Assembly (NCBI GenBank): GCA_024811115.1
Contig: JAKOGH010000261.1
Location: forward strand, 292,890 to 356,889
Source of the DNA: Terana coerulea
Lineage: Eukaryota > Basidiomycota > Agaricomycetes > Polyporales > Phanerochaetaceae
Direction of reading: 5' to 3'
Length of the DNA: 64,000 nucleotides
A program made the position numbers and the translations under genes. Numbering within the stretch: the first letter of the stretch is position 1; the number at the start of each line of letters is the position of its first letter. Below the pieces are notes generated by a model that was given only the letters and a program-made list of their open reading frames with translations, did not search any database and had not been told where the DNA came from. Shown in pieces: positions 1 to 11,264 of this stretch.

Positions 1-134
1 TGTAGTGTCGTAAGATGGTGGCAAGAGTGCGGCGACTGTTCGGAGTCGCAGCGAAAGGACCAGTCGAAGCAGTAATTGGGCGTCTGATCCGGGTCTGCTG
101 CAATTTGGCAAACTTTCGGGTGTGAAATGCTCTG

Positions 135-2904
135 ATGTCTCTGCTCTTCCACCATCTCCGGGTGCATCAGGTCTTTTGGTGCGAACACCGATGTCGGCAA
201 GACACTGCTCACCTCTGCCCTCGTGAGGGCGTCGTCTCTCACCAGCAAACCTGTCTTCTACCTCAAGCCGGTCAGCACTGGGCCTCTGCAGGATGCGGAC
301 GATGAGTGGGTAACACCGTAACATTGCGGAGGCTACCAAGAACATTCGCAAGTTAACGAGGTCTCGCCAGATACGTGAAGCGGTATGCTGGCCCGGAGAA
401 ATACAAGATACAAAGCCGATGCCTCTTCCGCTACTCTGACCCTGTCAGTCCTCACCTGGCTGCTATTCGGGAACATGGTGAGGGTAGTGCACAGGTGAGT
501 GAGAGAGACATGCCGTGAAGATCAATTGAATCATGAAGTTCATAGCTCTCCATACCCTCCGACGGCACCATAGTAAAAGCAATTGCGACGCATATCCGTG
601 ATTGCGCTCAAGTCGCGCAACAGCCCGCTCACATGTATGTGGAAACTGCAGGAGGTGAGAGTTCCGCTAGTCCATATTCAATGCAAATCAGAGCCACAAC
701 CGCAATCCCTAGCGTTCGAACGTCAAATACTGATCAAATTGATGGGCCATAACAGGTGTTCATAGTCCGACCCTCTCCGGTAGCACACAAGTCGACAGCT
801 ACAGGCCGCTTTTCCTTCCAACCATCCTGATTAGGCGACCCCAAAGCTCGGAGGAATTTCAGCAACGATATCGTCGTACGAGTCCTTGACCTTGCGAGGA
901 TATATCATCGACGCGGTCATGATTTTCCGCGAGGAATACTACAGGAACTGGGAATACCTCAAGTCGTATTTTGCGGAGCGCAACGTCCGGGTCTCCGTCG
1001 TCGATCCTCCGCCTGCCAAGCTCGAGGACCGCGACGCGAACATCTCAACGACCGAGCATTACTATCAGCGCATTGTCCCCACATCGAAGGACGGCTCGGT
1101 GTTTGAGCTGCTTTCGCATCTGGATTACCGGCACTCGGAGCGGATCAAGGAGCTGGAGACTATGCCGCGGCGGACGCTGGACAGCGTCTGGTGGCCTTTC
1201 GTACAGCACGGACTGGTCAAGGGCGAGCAGGACGTCACAGTCATTGATAGTGCCTCCGGCGATGAGTTCTCTGTGTTCAAGTCTCAGCCTAAGCACGAGC
1301 CGCCCCAATCCGCTAAGTCAATCCTCGAACCGCAGTTCGACGGCTCAGCGTCGTGGTGGACTCAAGCCCTGGGCCATGCGAACCCTCAGCTCACTCTTGC
1401 CGCTGCTCGCGCAGCAGGTCGCTACGGCCACGTCATGTTCCCGCAGGGAAGTCATTTACCAGCCCTCAACCTGGCGGAACGTCTCTTGACGAACGGGCCG
1501 GGCAAGGGATGGGCGTCTCGGGTGTTCTTCTCCGACGATGGCTCGACTGGTATGGAGGTCGCCTTGAAAATGGCTCTGCGTGCATTCTCGGTGAGGGATC
1601 AGGGGCGCAATGCGTCTTCCGAGACTTCGATTCCAAAGCGGCCGAAGGACCTTGGCATTCTGGGGTTGAAGGGTAGCTATCATGGTGACACTATCGGCGC
1701 TATGGACGCATGCGAGGACTCTGGTGTCTACACCTGTGAATGGCACGACTCGAAAGGATACTGGCTTGACCCTCCGACGGTCTCTATCCGAAATGGCAAA
1801 ATGGTTGTCTCGCTGCCTCCCGCCATCGCTAGGATGACTACAAACGGCGAGAGCGACGCCAACGAAGGAGTTATCCAACAAGTATACGATGTAAAAGCCA
1901 GGCTGGATTCAGAGCTTGCCGAAATCTATCGTCGGTTCATCCAAGAGTCGCTTGAAAAACTGCAGGCTGGTGGTACTCACAGACTGGCCGCTCTCGTTCT
2001 CGAACCGGTATGTTTCTTTCACGTTTACTTCACATATTTTTGCTAAGTCCAGTGTATATAGATCGTCATGGGCGCAGGCGGCATGATATTCGTTGACCCT
2101 CTCTTCCAGCGCGTCCTCATGGACGTCGTACGCACCTCGCCAACCTTCGCAAAGACCGTTCGCGCGGACGGCACCTGGTCCGGTCTGCCCGTCATCTTCG
2201 ACGAGGTCTTCGCGGGGCTGTACCGCCTCGGCGTCGAGAGCACGCCCACCATCCTCGGCGTGACGCCCGACGTCTCCGTACACGCCAAGATCCTCACGGG
2301 CGGGCTCGTCCCGCTCGCGGCCACCCTCGCGTCCGCGTCCATCTTCGACGCGTTCTACGGCAGCGAGAAGGCTGACGCGCTCCTGCACGGGCACAGCTAC
2401 ACCGCGTACCCCGTCGGGTGCGAGGTTGCGAACGAGACGCTCCGCATCGTGGGCCGGCTCGCGGAGAGCGAGGAGTGGAAGGCCGCGCAGGACCGCTGGC
2501 AGCCCGCGCAGGGTGCTCCGGCGCACGTCTGGAGCTTCTGGGACCCCGAGTTTATCGGTGCGCTGTCGAAGTGCGACGCGGTCGGCGAGGTGATGGCCAT
2601 GGGCACTGTTCTGGCGCTGAAGGTGGCTGGGGACCCCGTCGGTGAGTATAGCTCGGATCCTCCACTGTAATCTATTTGTGATGAAGATTTTCTAGGTTAT
2701 CAGTCCCACTCCGCACAGAAACTGCTGGAGGGCCTGCGGGTTGCCGCGAAGGACCAGAGCGATGGCCTAACGCCGTTCGCAATTAATTACCGCACGCTCG
2801 GCAACGTCGCGTACTTCATGTTGAGTCTCAACACCCCCGCGGCTACCGTCCGGCATATCGAAAATAGAATCTGGTCGACGCTCTCAGCTGTATCAACGGG
2901 CTGA
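135..2904 (+). CDS. bioDA: Bifunctional dethiobiotin synthetase / DAPA aminotransferase (frameshifted)
   Basis: Catalyses two consecutive biotin-synthesis steps: amination of KAPA to DAPA by a PLP class-III aminotransferase, and ATP-dependent ring closure to dethiobiotin. The N-terminal synthetase domain shows the P-loop GANTDVGKT (178-204) and HMYVETAGG. The aminotransferase half begins at about 1185 with WWPFVQHG and continues with WWTQALGHANP, FFSDDGSTGMEVA and VIFDEVFAGLYRLG; the PLP lysine is in AKILTGG (codon 2287-2289). Exons read as 135-305, 371-494, 546-654, 756-2007, 2062-2641 and 2696-2904, giving about 814 residues, normal for the fungal fusion. The ATG at 135 is chosen because MSLLFHHLRVHQVF fits the family start. 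Two frame breaks exist: TTTT at 174-177 has one T too many, and around 833-841 the frame changes between PTILI and PKLGG. Both flanks are conserved, so I read this as one gene with sequence errors, not a pseudogene, though decay is possible. The product is usually mitochondrial in fungi. Confidence 0.9.
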
Positions 2905-3096
2905 ATGCCAAGACCAGCGTATAGTACTCCAAAAGAATATGTAAATGAATATCTAGCTATTATAGATGCCTGCAGATTGGTACATTACGTCGTTAAGCAT
3001 GTGAAATGAAGTGTGTGTGGTGGTGTGAGTCTATGAGTGCGGTGTAGATCGTTAAAAATGAGAGAATCAAGGATTGCCGATACCGGTCGTGAGTTA

Positions 3097-5033
3097 TCAT
3101 GAATGTTTTTCAAGCTTCTCGACGTTAGAGTCTTTCCTCTCTGCGTCTGACTCCTCGACCGTGCGCTCTTCATCCATCGCCTTGTCCACGTCCTCCCTGT
3201 GCCCAACGATTCCGACGTGCCGCAGGAAAGACCGCGGCGAGCACGGCGCCGGTGATGCCGAACGCAAAGCCGCACCACATCGCGCCCTTGTACGCGTCCT
3301 CCTGTGCGTGGTAGGGTGCGTTCGTGCCGGACATGTTGACCTGTACATCCGCATCGCGCGACTCCTTCGTCAAGACCGAGTTGAAGATGATCGTCGTGAT
3401 CGCCAGGCCAAACGAGCTTCCGAGCTATATATTTGCGATTTGTGAGCACAGTTGTCTTAAGAAATGGAGGCGAATATGTATACCTGAGTCATTGTCTGGA
3501 ATAGGGCACCGGCCAGGCTCTGTTCGTGCGGCAGGCTGATCTTGGCCACGAACAGCGTACCCGCGGCGAAGACGAAATCGGCACCGAACACCGACAAGAT
3601 GGCAGATGGGAAGCCGAACGCCCAGTACGGCGACGAGACGTTGATAACTGCGAACAGAAGGTTGGCCGTTGCGGTTAAAGCGGTGCCAGCAACTGGGGAA
3701 GCGGTTAGCTAACCGAGTAGACTGTAAGATGTAGCAAGGCGTACCAATGAGGAAAACAACATCAATTCGGCCGACGACGAGCGCGACGATGACGTTGCAG
3801 ATGCAGCCGGTGACGAACATGGGGAGCAGCCGCACCATTGTGAGCACTGGAGTAAGGTGGAGGAAGTTCTGGTAATAAAGCTGTATGGAAACAGTTAAGT
3901 ATGCGATTCACGACGTCAGAAAGCGCGTGAGCTCACCTGCACCCAGAGGATCCAGCTGTAGAAGCTGCACCACTCCAGGAAAGCGATCCAGAGCATGACG
4001 GCCATACGACCGCGCATGCGCGTCCAAATTGACAGCTTCATCAGCGGCGGAGGCGTCCACCACTTGTCTACAGCACGGACTTCGGCGCCGGTGTCCGCAT
4101 GGACCTTCTCCAAGTAATGTTGCCATGCGAAGAAGAGTAGCAATAGGATCACGCCAACGATGAGGAGGGCGATGATGTAGCCTGTTTTCCACCCGTTCGA
4201 TGCAATGCTGCCATCGCTCAGCACAAAGACGATGAGGGTCAATCCCGCGGTCACGAGGAAGGCTCCAAGCCAGTCGACGCGCTTGTCGCTCTCTGTGGAC
4301 GGCAAGTCTTTGTCGATGACCAGCAGGCCGCCAATGAAGCACGCCGCACCGAGACCGGCCATCAGGAAAAGACGGAGCGCCATGTCGCGGTCGTCAGCTG
4401 CGTCATGACGCCACCAAGAATGGTTCCAATGGCGCCACCCATCGGCGCGCCTGCTGCGAAGGTCGAGAACGCAACTGCGCGTGCCGGGGAAGGCGGGAAG
4501 GCATGCGCGAGGATGCCGAGGCAGGCGGGCACGACGGCGGAGCCACCTATGCCTTGAATTCCTCGTAGGACGTCAATGGTTATTTCGTCCTGGGCAAAGC
4601 CGCATCCGAGGGAAAATATGGAGAGAAAGGCGATGCCCATGAGGAAAATAAGCTTCCGCCCGTACAAGTCCGCTAGGCGACCGAATAGCAGCAGCAAACA
4701 TCCCTGTAGGGACTGGTTAGCTATGGAGCCATGAGATATAGGGGTGACATACAGAGCTAAGTGCGTAGGCTGAGAGAATCCATTGCAACTTGTATTCGAC
4801 TATGTGCAGTTTCTCCCCAATGGTAGGTAGGGCTATGGATGCCGCAGACGAACTAGCGGTCTGAAATGGCCGAGTCAGCGAACCTCCGCACATAAATCGG
4901 AGAGGACTCACGTTAATGACCATCGCCAGCGTGCAAGTCGTCACCAATACGATATCCTGCGCGACAGTCCGCTGCCTCGGAGCCCCCACCTGGGGCTCCT
5001 GCTCGTGACTCTCGTCGAGTTTCGTAGTCATGC
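3097..5033 (-). CDS. Major facilitator superfamily transporter, DHA2/ATR1-like (frameshifted)
   Basis: Multi-pass membrane transporter resembling fungal drug:H+ antiporters of the aminotriazole-resistance type; the substrate cannot be read from sequence. The start MTTKLDESHEQ (ATG at 5031-5033) precedes a first helix interrupted by an intron. The family signature GRLADLYGRK lies near 4660, followed by GAPMGGAIGTILGG and further hydrophobic segments to GSSFGLAITTIIFNSVL near 3400. The C-terminus is a charged cytoplasmic tail ending EKLEKHS. At least five short introns are present. Two frame breaks: AAAA at 4367-4370 (coding strand T4 where T5 is needed to join TWRSVF to FLMAGLG) and an extra G at 3225-3226 (joining GAVLAAVF to LRHVGIVG). 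The gene converges on bioDA with a 192-bp gap. A biotin-pathway role is possible from this position but is only inference. Confidence 0.82.
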
Positions 5034-6768
5034 CCGGCGACGTTCGGCACACGGAGGACGACGAGCACGCACGAACAGTCAGGAGATGGTGGTGGTGGTT
5101 CTCGGCCAAGGTGGAAGGAGAACTGGGATTTATCCGGAGAGTGCTGCATGGTATAAGAATGACCCTACCTCTCTTTGGCGCTTCCGCTCTGCCGCACCGA
5201 TCTACGGACCAGCCTCCCATCAAAATCAGCACGTGCTCTTACTCATTCAAGGGCGCCTGCGTTTGTGGCGTTCGTCGGGCCCGCCTCTCCGTCTCCCGAT
5301 TAGTCTTGATCAAGTCGCGGGGCCCTTGGCGGGTGTGGACCATTCTTCCCAATTTGGAAGTAAGCGCCCGCACTAGGACGCGTCTTGTGAGATGGAACGC
5401 GTGTATTGCTGCCCTCAAACGCTAAGTCCCACGGAAATTTTAACGTCAGAGGTCTCCAATATATATCTTGTACTTGCACGAATATTTTGACAATGTTTTC
5501 TTGGGAAGGGACCAAGGAAGCCTCGGCTCGCTGAGGCTGAGACGGCGTAAGGCCGAACACAGTCCTAATCCGAAGCAAAACAAATTATTCAAAAATCACG
5601 GCAAGATTCAAGGACCTACAAACTTTATACAGCTCAATTTTGGTCCTCATAGTAGCCGGTGGTCTCCGTACAAGAGGACAAACGGTCTCAAGCGAAGGCT
5701 TCAGGCGGGCGCTAGATTGCCAAATTGGGCGAAATGCCCTCACCTGCGAGGGCGCCCGCGACTTGATGCAGACTATATACAAGGTTCGGATCGACTGTCA
5801 TCCAACCTTTGCTCGTATATTGTCGGCAACGGAGACTATCTCCCGATGCAGCGACTGCCCTCTGCTTGAGGACAACTTGAGAGCATGCGCCAGCAAATCA
5901 GACACAGATGTTATGTTCCATCATTCAGAATTATTGGTGCTTGAAAGACATGGTCCTTGGTCGGTCGGCTTCGCAATTGATGTTGAAGTACTTACGGGCC
6001 TTGACTAACGAGAAATGACTGTACGGAAGGGCGACTCGAGGCCCGAACACTGTCCAGGCGTGATGTCTCTATTGCTTTGACAAATCTGTTTCACTGCGTG
6101 GTCACAATATCGCCGTCTTAACGTAGGTGGCACCATTCAGCCCAGCTATGCCCGCGGTAGGCCATATTTGTATCAGGCTTTAGAGCTTCATTTAAGCCTC
6201 GGTGCCTCATGTTCTGCGATACATCGGAGTCCATGTCCTCAAAAGTCCCAGCTGAGTTCCAGCATCACAATGCCGATGCGAGAGACGCGAGGTTGCTTCT
6301 GAATGACGAGATACGAAGCCAGTAATCCCGCTCCCCAAACGATAAACTTTCAGTCAGGCACGGCAGCTCCGGATGAGGAGCGGTGAGCATCCATGCATTC
6401 CATCGTGTCAGGCCTAGGGCATGGGACCGCAAAGTGTGGGTTGCTGTGGGTCCACGAAATCGGGAACTAGGGTCTTGGACACAACCTTGGTATACCCGCA
6501 CTAAAGCCGCAAGTACAGCTCAAAAGCATACCGTTCGCGCCACGCTCAAGAGAACAACTGTCCATTACCAGACACTTTAATACGTCGACTAAAGCCGTCT
6601 GTACAATACGCGTATACACTACTCTATACAACACCAGCGTGCCGCGGTGCACCTTGTGGGCGTCCTGGGTATGACCATATGATATCATGAAAACGTGAAA
6701 TGCAAGATTAATATTGCAACGAGCGATAAAATAAGTTAAAATAGTTCATAAGGTGTTCGCTCCCGCGC
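5034..6768. other. Gene-free stretch
   Basis: About 1.7 kb without a recognisable coding region. The short ORFs on both strands have no conserved motif, no plausible splice partners and no signal peptide. I see no terminal repeat, no long tandem repeat and no tRNA. Confidence 0.6.
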
Positions 6769-8172
6769 TTATGCGCTACCAGAGGGCGTGTCGTAAGGGT
6801 TGGTCCGCTCGTACGGGGTGGGCTTCTCCGCGTCGAAGATTGCGGCCTGGGGCGCAAACTCGGAGCCCGTCTTGAAGTACCGCATGCCCTTCGTGCGGTC
6901 ATTCCGCTCCTTGCGGCGGTTCACGCAGTAGACGGCCGCGATGACGATGTAGCCCAACGCGAGCACGCCGGACACGCAGATGAGCGCGAGGATGAGCGGA
7001 TCGGGCTTGCCGTTCGAGTCGAGCACGCTCACGCCACCCTGCGCAGACTTATCATTCGAGCCCGTGTATGAGGAGGGGCCACCTACGAATGGCAACAACA
7101 ATGAGCGTTTGTGAGGAGTTGACGTGGAAGAGGGCCCTGGAGAAGACGCACCCTGAGTAATAGTAGGGGCGCTTGCCATGGAGGGAAGCGAACCTGTAGC
7201 TGTCTGCGGCGGTGAAGGCGTCGTAGCAGGACCGCTGAAGCCGTTGGGCAGTGCGTTCGCGGATACGCGCGGCTGGCGCTGATTGGCCGGCTGCGGGGTA
7301 CGGGTGATACCGCACCGTGCCAAGCACTCATTTGTGCCAAGCGCGATGTTGTCCGGAATCTGTGCGTGTAAAGTGAGCGATGATTTACGTGTTCAACATC
7401 AAAGCTTGTTCACCTTGGCCTCGAGGTTCGCTACCTGCTCAACACCAATGTCGCCCATGGCTGCGTTGACGAACGCCGGAGGCAATCCAAAGACTGAAGT
7501 GACGCGTTAAGACGCGAGCACGAAACGAAAGGATCAGAATGCTTACACCGCTGCGCAACCTGGTCGACACCCGGATCCTCATCATTAAAAGCAGCCACAA
7601 AGACTGCTGGCTCTGTGGCATAGTCAGTATCTTATATCCACCAAGCACACATGTGGATTACGTACCACAGCTGTCGTTCATCTCAAAGTGAATCGCGCCG
7701 CGCGGGAATATCGCAGCGGACCCGGCTTGCAGCTCGTTGAAGATGAATCGCGCGCCGTTCTCCACGAGGATACCTGCAGAGAGCGACCCGTTTACAATGA
7801 AATTGAACTCTGTCGCGCGTGGGTGGACGTGGGGGTGTTGAAGCCGCAAGGCCCGAGGAAACCAATCGTCATCGCCATGCCGTTGCCTATCACTGCTGGG
7901 AAGTTGGCGGAGGAGGCAGCGACGGTGTGCCCGCCTGCTCCGTTGGTCTCACCCGTGGTTTGATGAAGGAAGTCGAAGGTGAACTGAGAGGAAAGAGTTA
8001 GTTGTGTTTCAAGCCGTTAAGCAGAATGTATCCAAAACACCTCATTATCCTGTAAAAGCTTGATACGGTCGTTACTTGTTGGAGCCAGGCGAAGGCTCGC
8101 GATCTTATCCGCGAGGGACTGAGCGGAAGCAACGGAACCGAGAGCGAGAGCAAGCAGAGAGGCGGCCAACAT
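6769..8172 (-). CDS. Secreted cupin with C-terminal transmembrane anchor (frameshifted)
   Basis: Single-cupin, germin/spherulin-like extracellular domain tethered to the membrane. The start MLAASLLALALGSVASAQS is a clear signal peptide. The cupin shows HVHPRATEFNFIVNGS (metal ligands H-x-H-x4-E) and AAIFPRGAIHFEMND (second motif with its His). It is followed by a Cys-containing segment (NECLARCGITRT), a Ser/Thr/Pro-rich linker, one hydrophobic helix (ILALICVSGVLALGYIVIAA) and a basic tail with RRKERND, which predicts a type-I topology. At least three introns are present. The G5 run at 7831-7835 lacks one base: on the coding strand CGFNTP must be joined to HVHPRA. The metal and substrate are unknown; oxalate oxidase, isomerase or purely binding roles are all possible. 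A TATA element lies about 90 bp upstream. Confidence 0.75.
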
Positions 8173-8261
8173 AGCGAAAATCGTAGAAGAAAGAGAGAAA
8201 GAAAAGGAAAAGGATGAGAGGCGAACGGAAGAGGTGCCGACTGCTCACCTCAAAGTATGCA

Positions 8262-8268
8262 ATTTATA
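8262..8268 (-). promoter_or_regulatory. TATA element of the anchored cupin gene
   Basis: On the minus strand the bases read TATAAAT, 90-96 bp before the ATG at 8172, a usual distance for a fungal gene encoding a secreted product. Position and match only; no transcript data. Confidence 0.45.
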
Positions 8269-9140
8269 CCTTGATCGCGTCCCGAGCCGAGATCCACGAA
8301 TGCCGCCCTCATGTTTCAGGTGTGCCTGTGGGCGCCTCGTGAACCCCTAAGCGGCCAGCGTGGCGGTGCTGTGCGGATCAGCGAACCACCTGCGCGAATA
8401 GGGGCACGGCCCAATCCTGAAACGCTACTGGCCCGCCCGTGGCTTGCAGCGTAAAAACCGGTGCAGTCAGCGGGTCGGTACCTGTGCGCTCTGCATTACC
8501 CAGAACACATTGTACAAAAACCAAGAACTGCTCCCTCTCGGAGGCGCTGCAGGACGCGACAGCCGCTATTGTGTTCGTTCCGCTCCCGCGGTACCGGTTT
8601 TGACGTTCGCTCGGCACGGTACAGCGTCCAGGGGAGGTATTATACGTGAGGGGGAAGCCGAGGACCGCATTGACCTACGGGCGGGATTTGATGAGCAGAA
8701 GCGACGAAACCTCCCAAAGAGATGCGCCCTGGATGCGCCCTTCTGAGCGGAGCGGGTTGGTTGCGGGTCCTGCCTCTTTGTCTGGTACCCGAACGGCATC
8801 ACGGAGACAACCCCGAGATCGCCATTGCCATGAAATTCCGAAACCTATCGGGAGGAAAAGCGTACGCGTATCGGCAATGATCTCAGTCAAAGGAACCGAG
8901 ATTCAGTGGGCGGTGAGTGGATCTGCCTCAGCGGGTGCGTGTTACGAGGTGGAAGCATGGTAGCTAACAAGGCAACAGCCAAGAGTGTGCCTGCCGCATA
9001 ACGCCATGCGAGAGAGTCGGAAGACGGGAGAAGCGCAGGCGTCGGCAGTGCAGCAAAACGTGCTCTACTCACTGGTTATTACATATACAAGAACCCGAGA
9101 ATTTACACGTTCAACCCCACAGTCCAGTCCGAAGAGCAGC
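8269..9140. other. Gene-free stretch
   Basis: Roughly 0.9 kb holding the upstream region of the cupin gene and the downstream region of the SH3 gene. ORFs of up to about 105 codons exist on both strands but none has a recognisable domain or codon pattern matching the neighbours. Confidence 0.55.
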
Positions 9141-10083
9141 TCAGAAAATAGCGTTGATAATCCCGCTTCCAACAGCAGCCCCTGACAGCAAAGTACGGGT
9201 AAGTAACGTTCATACTTCGTCTTGGAGAGGCTTACCTGCACCAAAGCCGACACCGCCAGCAGCTGAGGTCGCCACCTATGGCACGCAAATTCAGGATGTT
9301 ATTAGAATGGTTGATTAATAGCTTACTGTTTCACCCAAGCGTCCGAAGCGGCTAGGCTTTTTAGGCTGTTCAGGCGCCTGCTGCAGACCAACCGAATTTA
9401 CTTGACCAACAGTGGTAGGCGGCGGTTGATCCTGCGCTTGATACGCTGCTCCAAACGGTCTGTACACAGGCTTCTGGTCCGGGTAGCCATTGTTATACGG
9501 TACGGTTGCCTGAGGTTGCGGAGGTGGCTGGTAATACACTGGGGAGACGGTGGGTATCGGGGCTTGTGGCCCAGGAGATGCAGTTGAGCTGAATTTCTCA
9601 ACATGGTTGGAGGGGAATAGTCCTTGGCGACCTCTGCATTTGCCTGTCCACCAGTCATGATTGGTTTCATCAACTACCTCAATGATCTCCCCGGGGGTAA
9701 ATGAGAGATCGTTAGGTTCCTAAAGCGAGCCGCAGTGAGTGAAGAACGCGTGTAATGATTGACCAACTCACCCTTCCGTCCTCATTGTATGCCCAGACTG
9801 CTCTTGCTTGCTGCACACGAGGTGTAGGAGGGGGAGGAACGTTCCTGCGGCTTACAGGCATGGGAGGTGCAGGCGCAGGCGCAACGACCAACGATTGCAT
9901 ACTGTTCGCCAGCTGGGCATCTGCATTACCTCGGTTGTGGGCGGCCGTGAGGCGGGTGGATAGTTCAGAGGCTTCGACAGCAGATATGTAGTTATGTGAA
10001 GCAAGGAAATCTATGTTGGAAAGGGTTTGAGAGAAAACATGGTCTAGCAAAGCGATGGCTTGAGGGTCAGAGGGTCGAGACAT
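9141..10083 (-). CDS. SH3-domain protein, Lsb1/Pin3-like
   Basis: Small cytoplasmic adaptor likely to act in actin patch/endocytic assembly by binding proline-rich partners, as described for the yeast Lsb1/Pin3 family. The N-terminal helical part has SNIDFLASHNYIS. After a Pro-rich linker comes one SH3 domain running from ARAVWAYNEDGR through LSFTPGEIIEVVDE and DWWTGKCRGRQGLFPSNHV. The C-terminal half is Pro/Gln/Tyr-rich (YYQPPPQP, NNGYPDQKP), then a Gly-rich end finishing SGIINAIF. The start MSRPSDPQ at 10081-10083 is preferred over an in-frame upstream ATG because it begins the conserved helix. Introns split the SH3 domain (about 9721-9771) and the C-terminus. No frame break was found. It shares a 179-bp divergent promoter with the pICln gene. 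Confidence 0.82.
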
Positions 10084-10262
10084 GGTAGGCGGTGGCAAGG
10101 ACTTTGGGTTTGCACCGCCGCTGTTGCATCGGTCGCCGACCGACGGCAGACCGTAGCATTGATCCGCTTCACGTGGCACAGCTGGGTTACCACGGGCGTT
10201 TCTGACCAGGCGCGTCGGCCAGAAATCCAGAGTTTGGGCTTTAGCAGCACACTCACTCGACT

Positions 10263-11165
10263 ATGGCTCCCGCACTGGTCCAAATCAGCTCTTTGCCGAC
10301 ATATGTCTCGCCCGACGAGCATAAAAACTTGGTTGCCTCGACACCCACGTCCTTCAACGACATTCCTCCAGTTTTAAGACATAAGGAAGAGAACGTCTCG
10401 ATCACATTGGACCCTACGCTCCCAGAGTTCAGCGCAGAGGACTGTGCTAATGGGACACTTTATGTGATCGAAAGGTGCGTCATGTCTACCAGCTTTAGTG
10501 CGTAAGGATCTCATCCTTGTGTAGCGTTCTCATTTTTATGTCTGCAACTGGAAAGGGCTTGCAAGTCGAGTACCCCTCCATTACACTTCACGCCATCTCA
10601 CGCGCCGACAACAAACCCTCGATATATTGCCAACTCGACGAGAGCCTAGTAACCGAAGATACTGCGCCAACGGGCAATGAAGACGATGAGGTGGTTGATA
10701 TGAGGGAACTGATCATTATCCCCGCAGCTGCTGGATCTCGTACGTGTTATACATGTTGCCCACATGCTGTTAAGCTCACGCATTCTTATTAGTTGAGGGA
10801 ATATTTGAGGCACTCTCGCTTTGCGCTTCACTTCATCCAGACCCCGTGGACCTGAACGACCTGGATGAAGATGACGACGCGTTCATCGACGCGGACGAAA
10901 ACTCCCCGTTCGAGACCTTCAATGGCACTGAGGGCGAGGAGCTCAGTGAAGTTGGGAGGGTACGCAGCAATTTCATCAATGATAACCGCTATGCGCCGTA
11001 CTAGAGACCATTTCTTGGCGGTCTTATAATCATCCTCTTCAGGCCGCACTTGCTCATATAGAAAGTATCATCTACAACCCTTTCGAGGCCGAGGAAGAGC
11101 AAGAGGAAACCCCAAAACCGACTGGCGTACCGGGAGAGCAACACAGAAGAGTCATGAGGGAATAA
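10263..11165 (+). CDS. pICln / methylosome subunit homologue
   Basis: Predicted chaperone of the PRMT5 methylosome that holds Sm proteins before snRNP assembly. The PH-like Voldacs domain begins at the ATG at 10263, with SLPTYVSPDEH, GTLYVIE, then after a 50-nt intron (475-524 past 10000) VLIFMSATGKGLQVEYPSITLHAISR. It continues with SIYCQLDE and MRELIIIP. The tail is acidic (LNDLDEDDDAFIDADE), and the last exon gives AALAHIESIIYNPFE and a basic end RRVMRE. The intron at about 10960 carries an in-frame stop, so unspliced reading would truncate the protein. No frame break was found. Confidence 0.85.
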
Positions 11166-11264
11166 AACAATGGTAGTGTCACAGTGTGTAGTCGCTACAC
11201 GTCCGGGTGTATTTACAGAACCTACAAGACAACGTTGATGCTCGGAACCGTTGGCCTGCATAGT

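Noticed and set aside
10960..11045. Early stop in the pICln gene
   Set aside because: The stop lies inside an intron (donor GTACGC, acceptor TTCAG); splicing gives the conserved AALAHIESIIYNPFE end.
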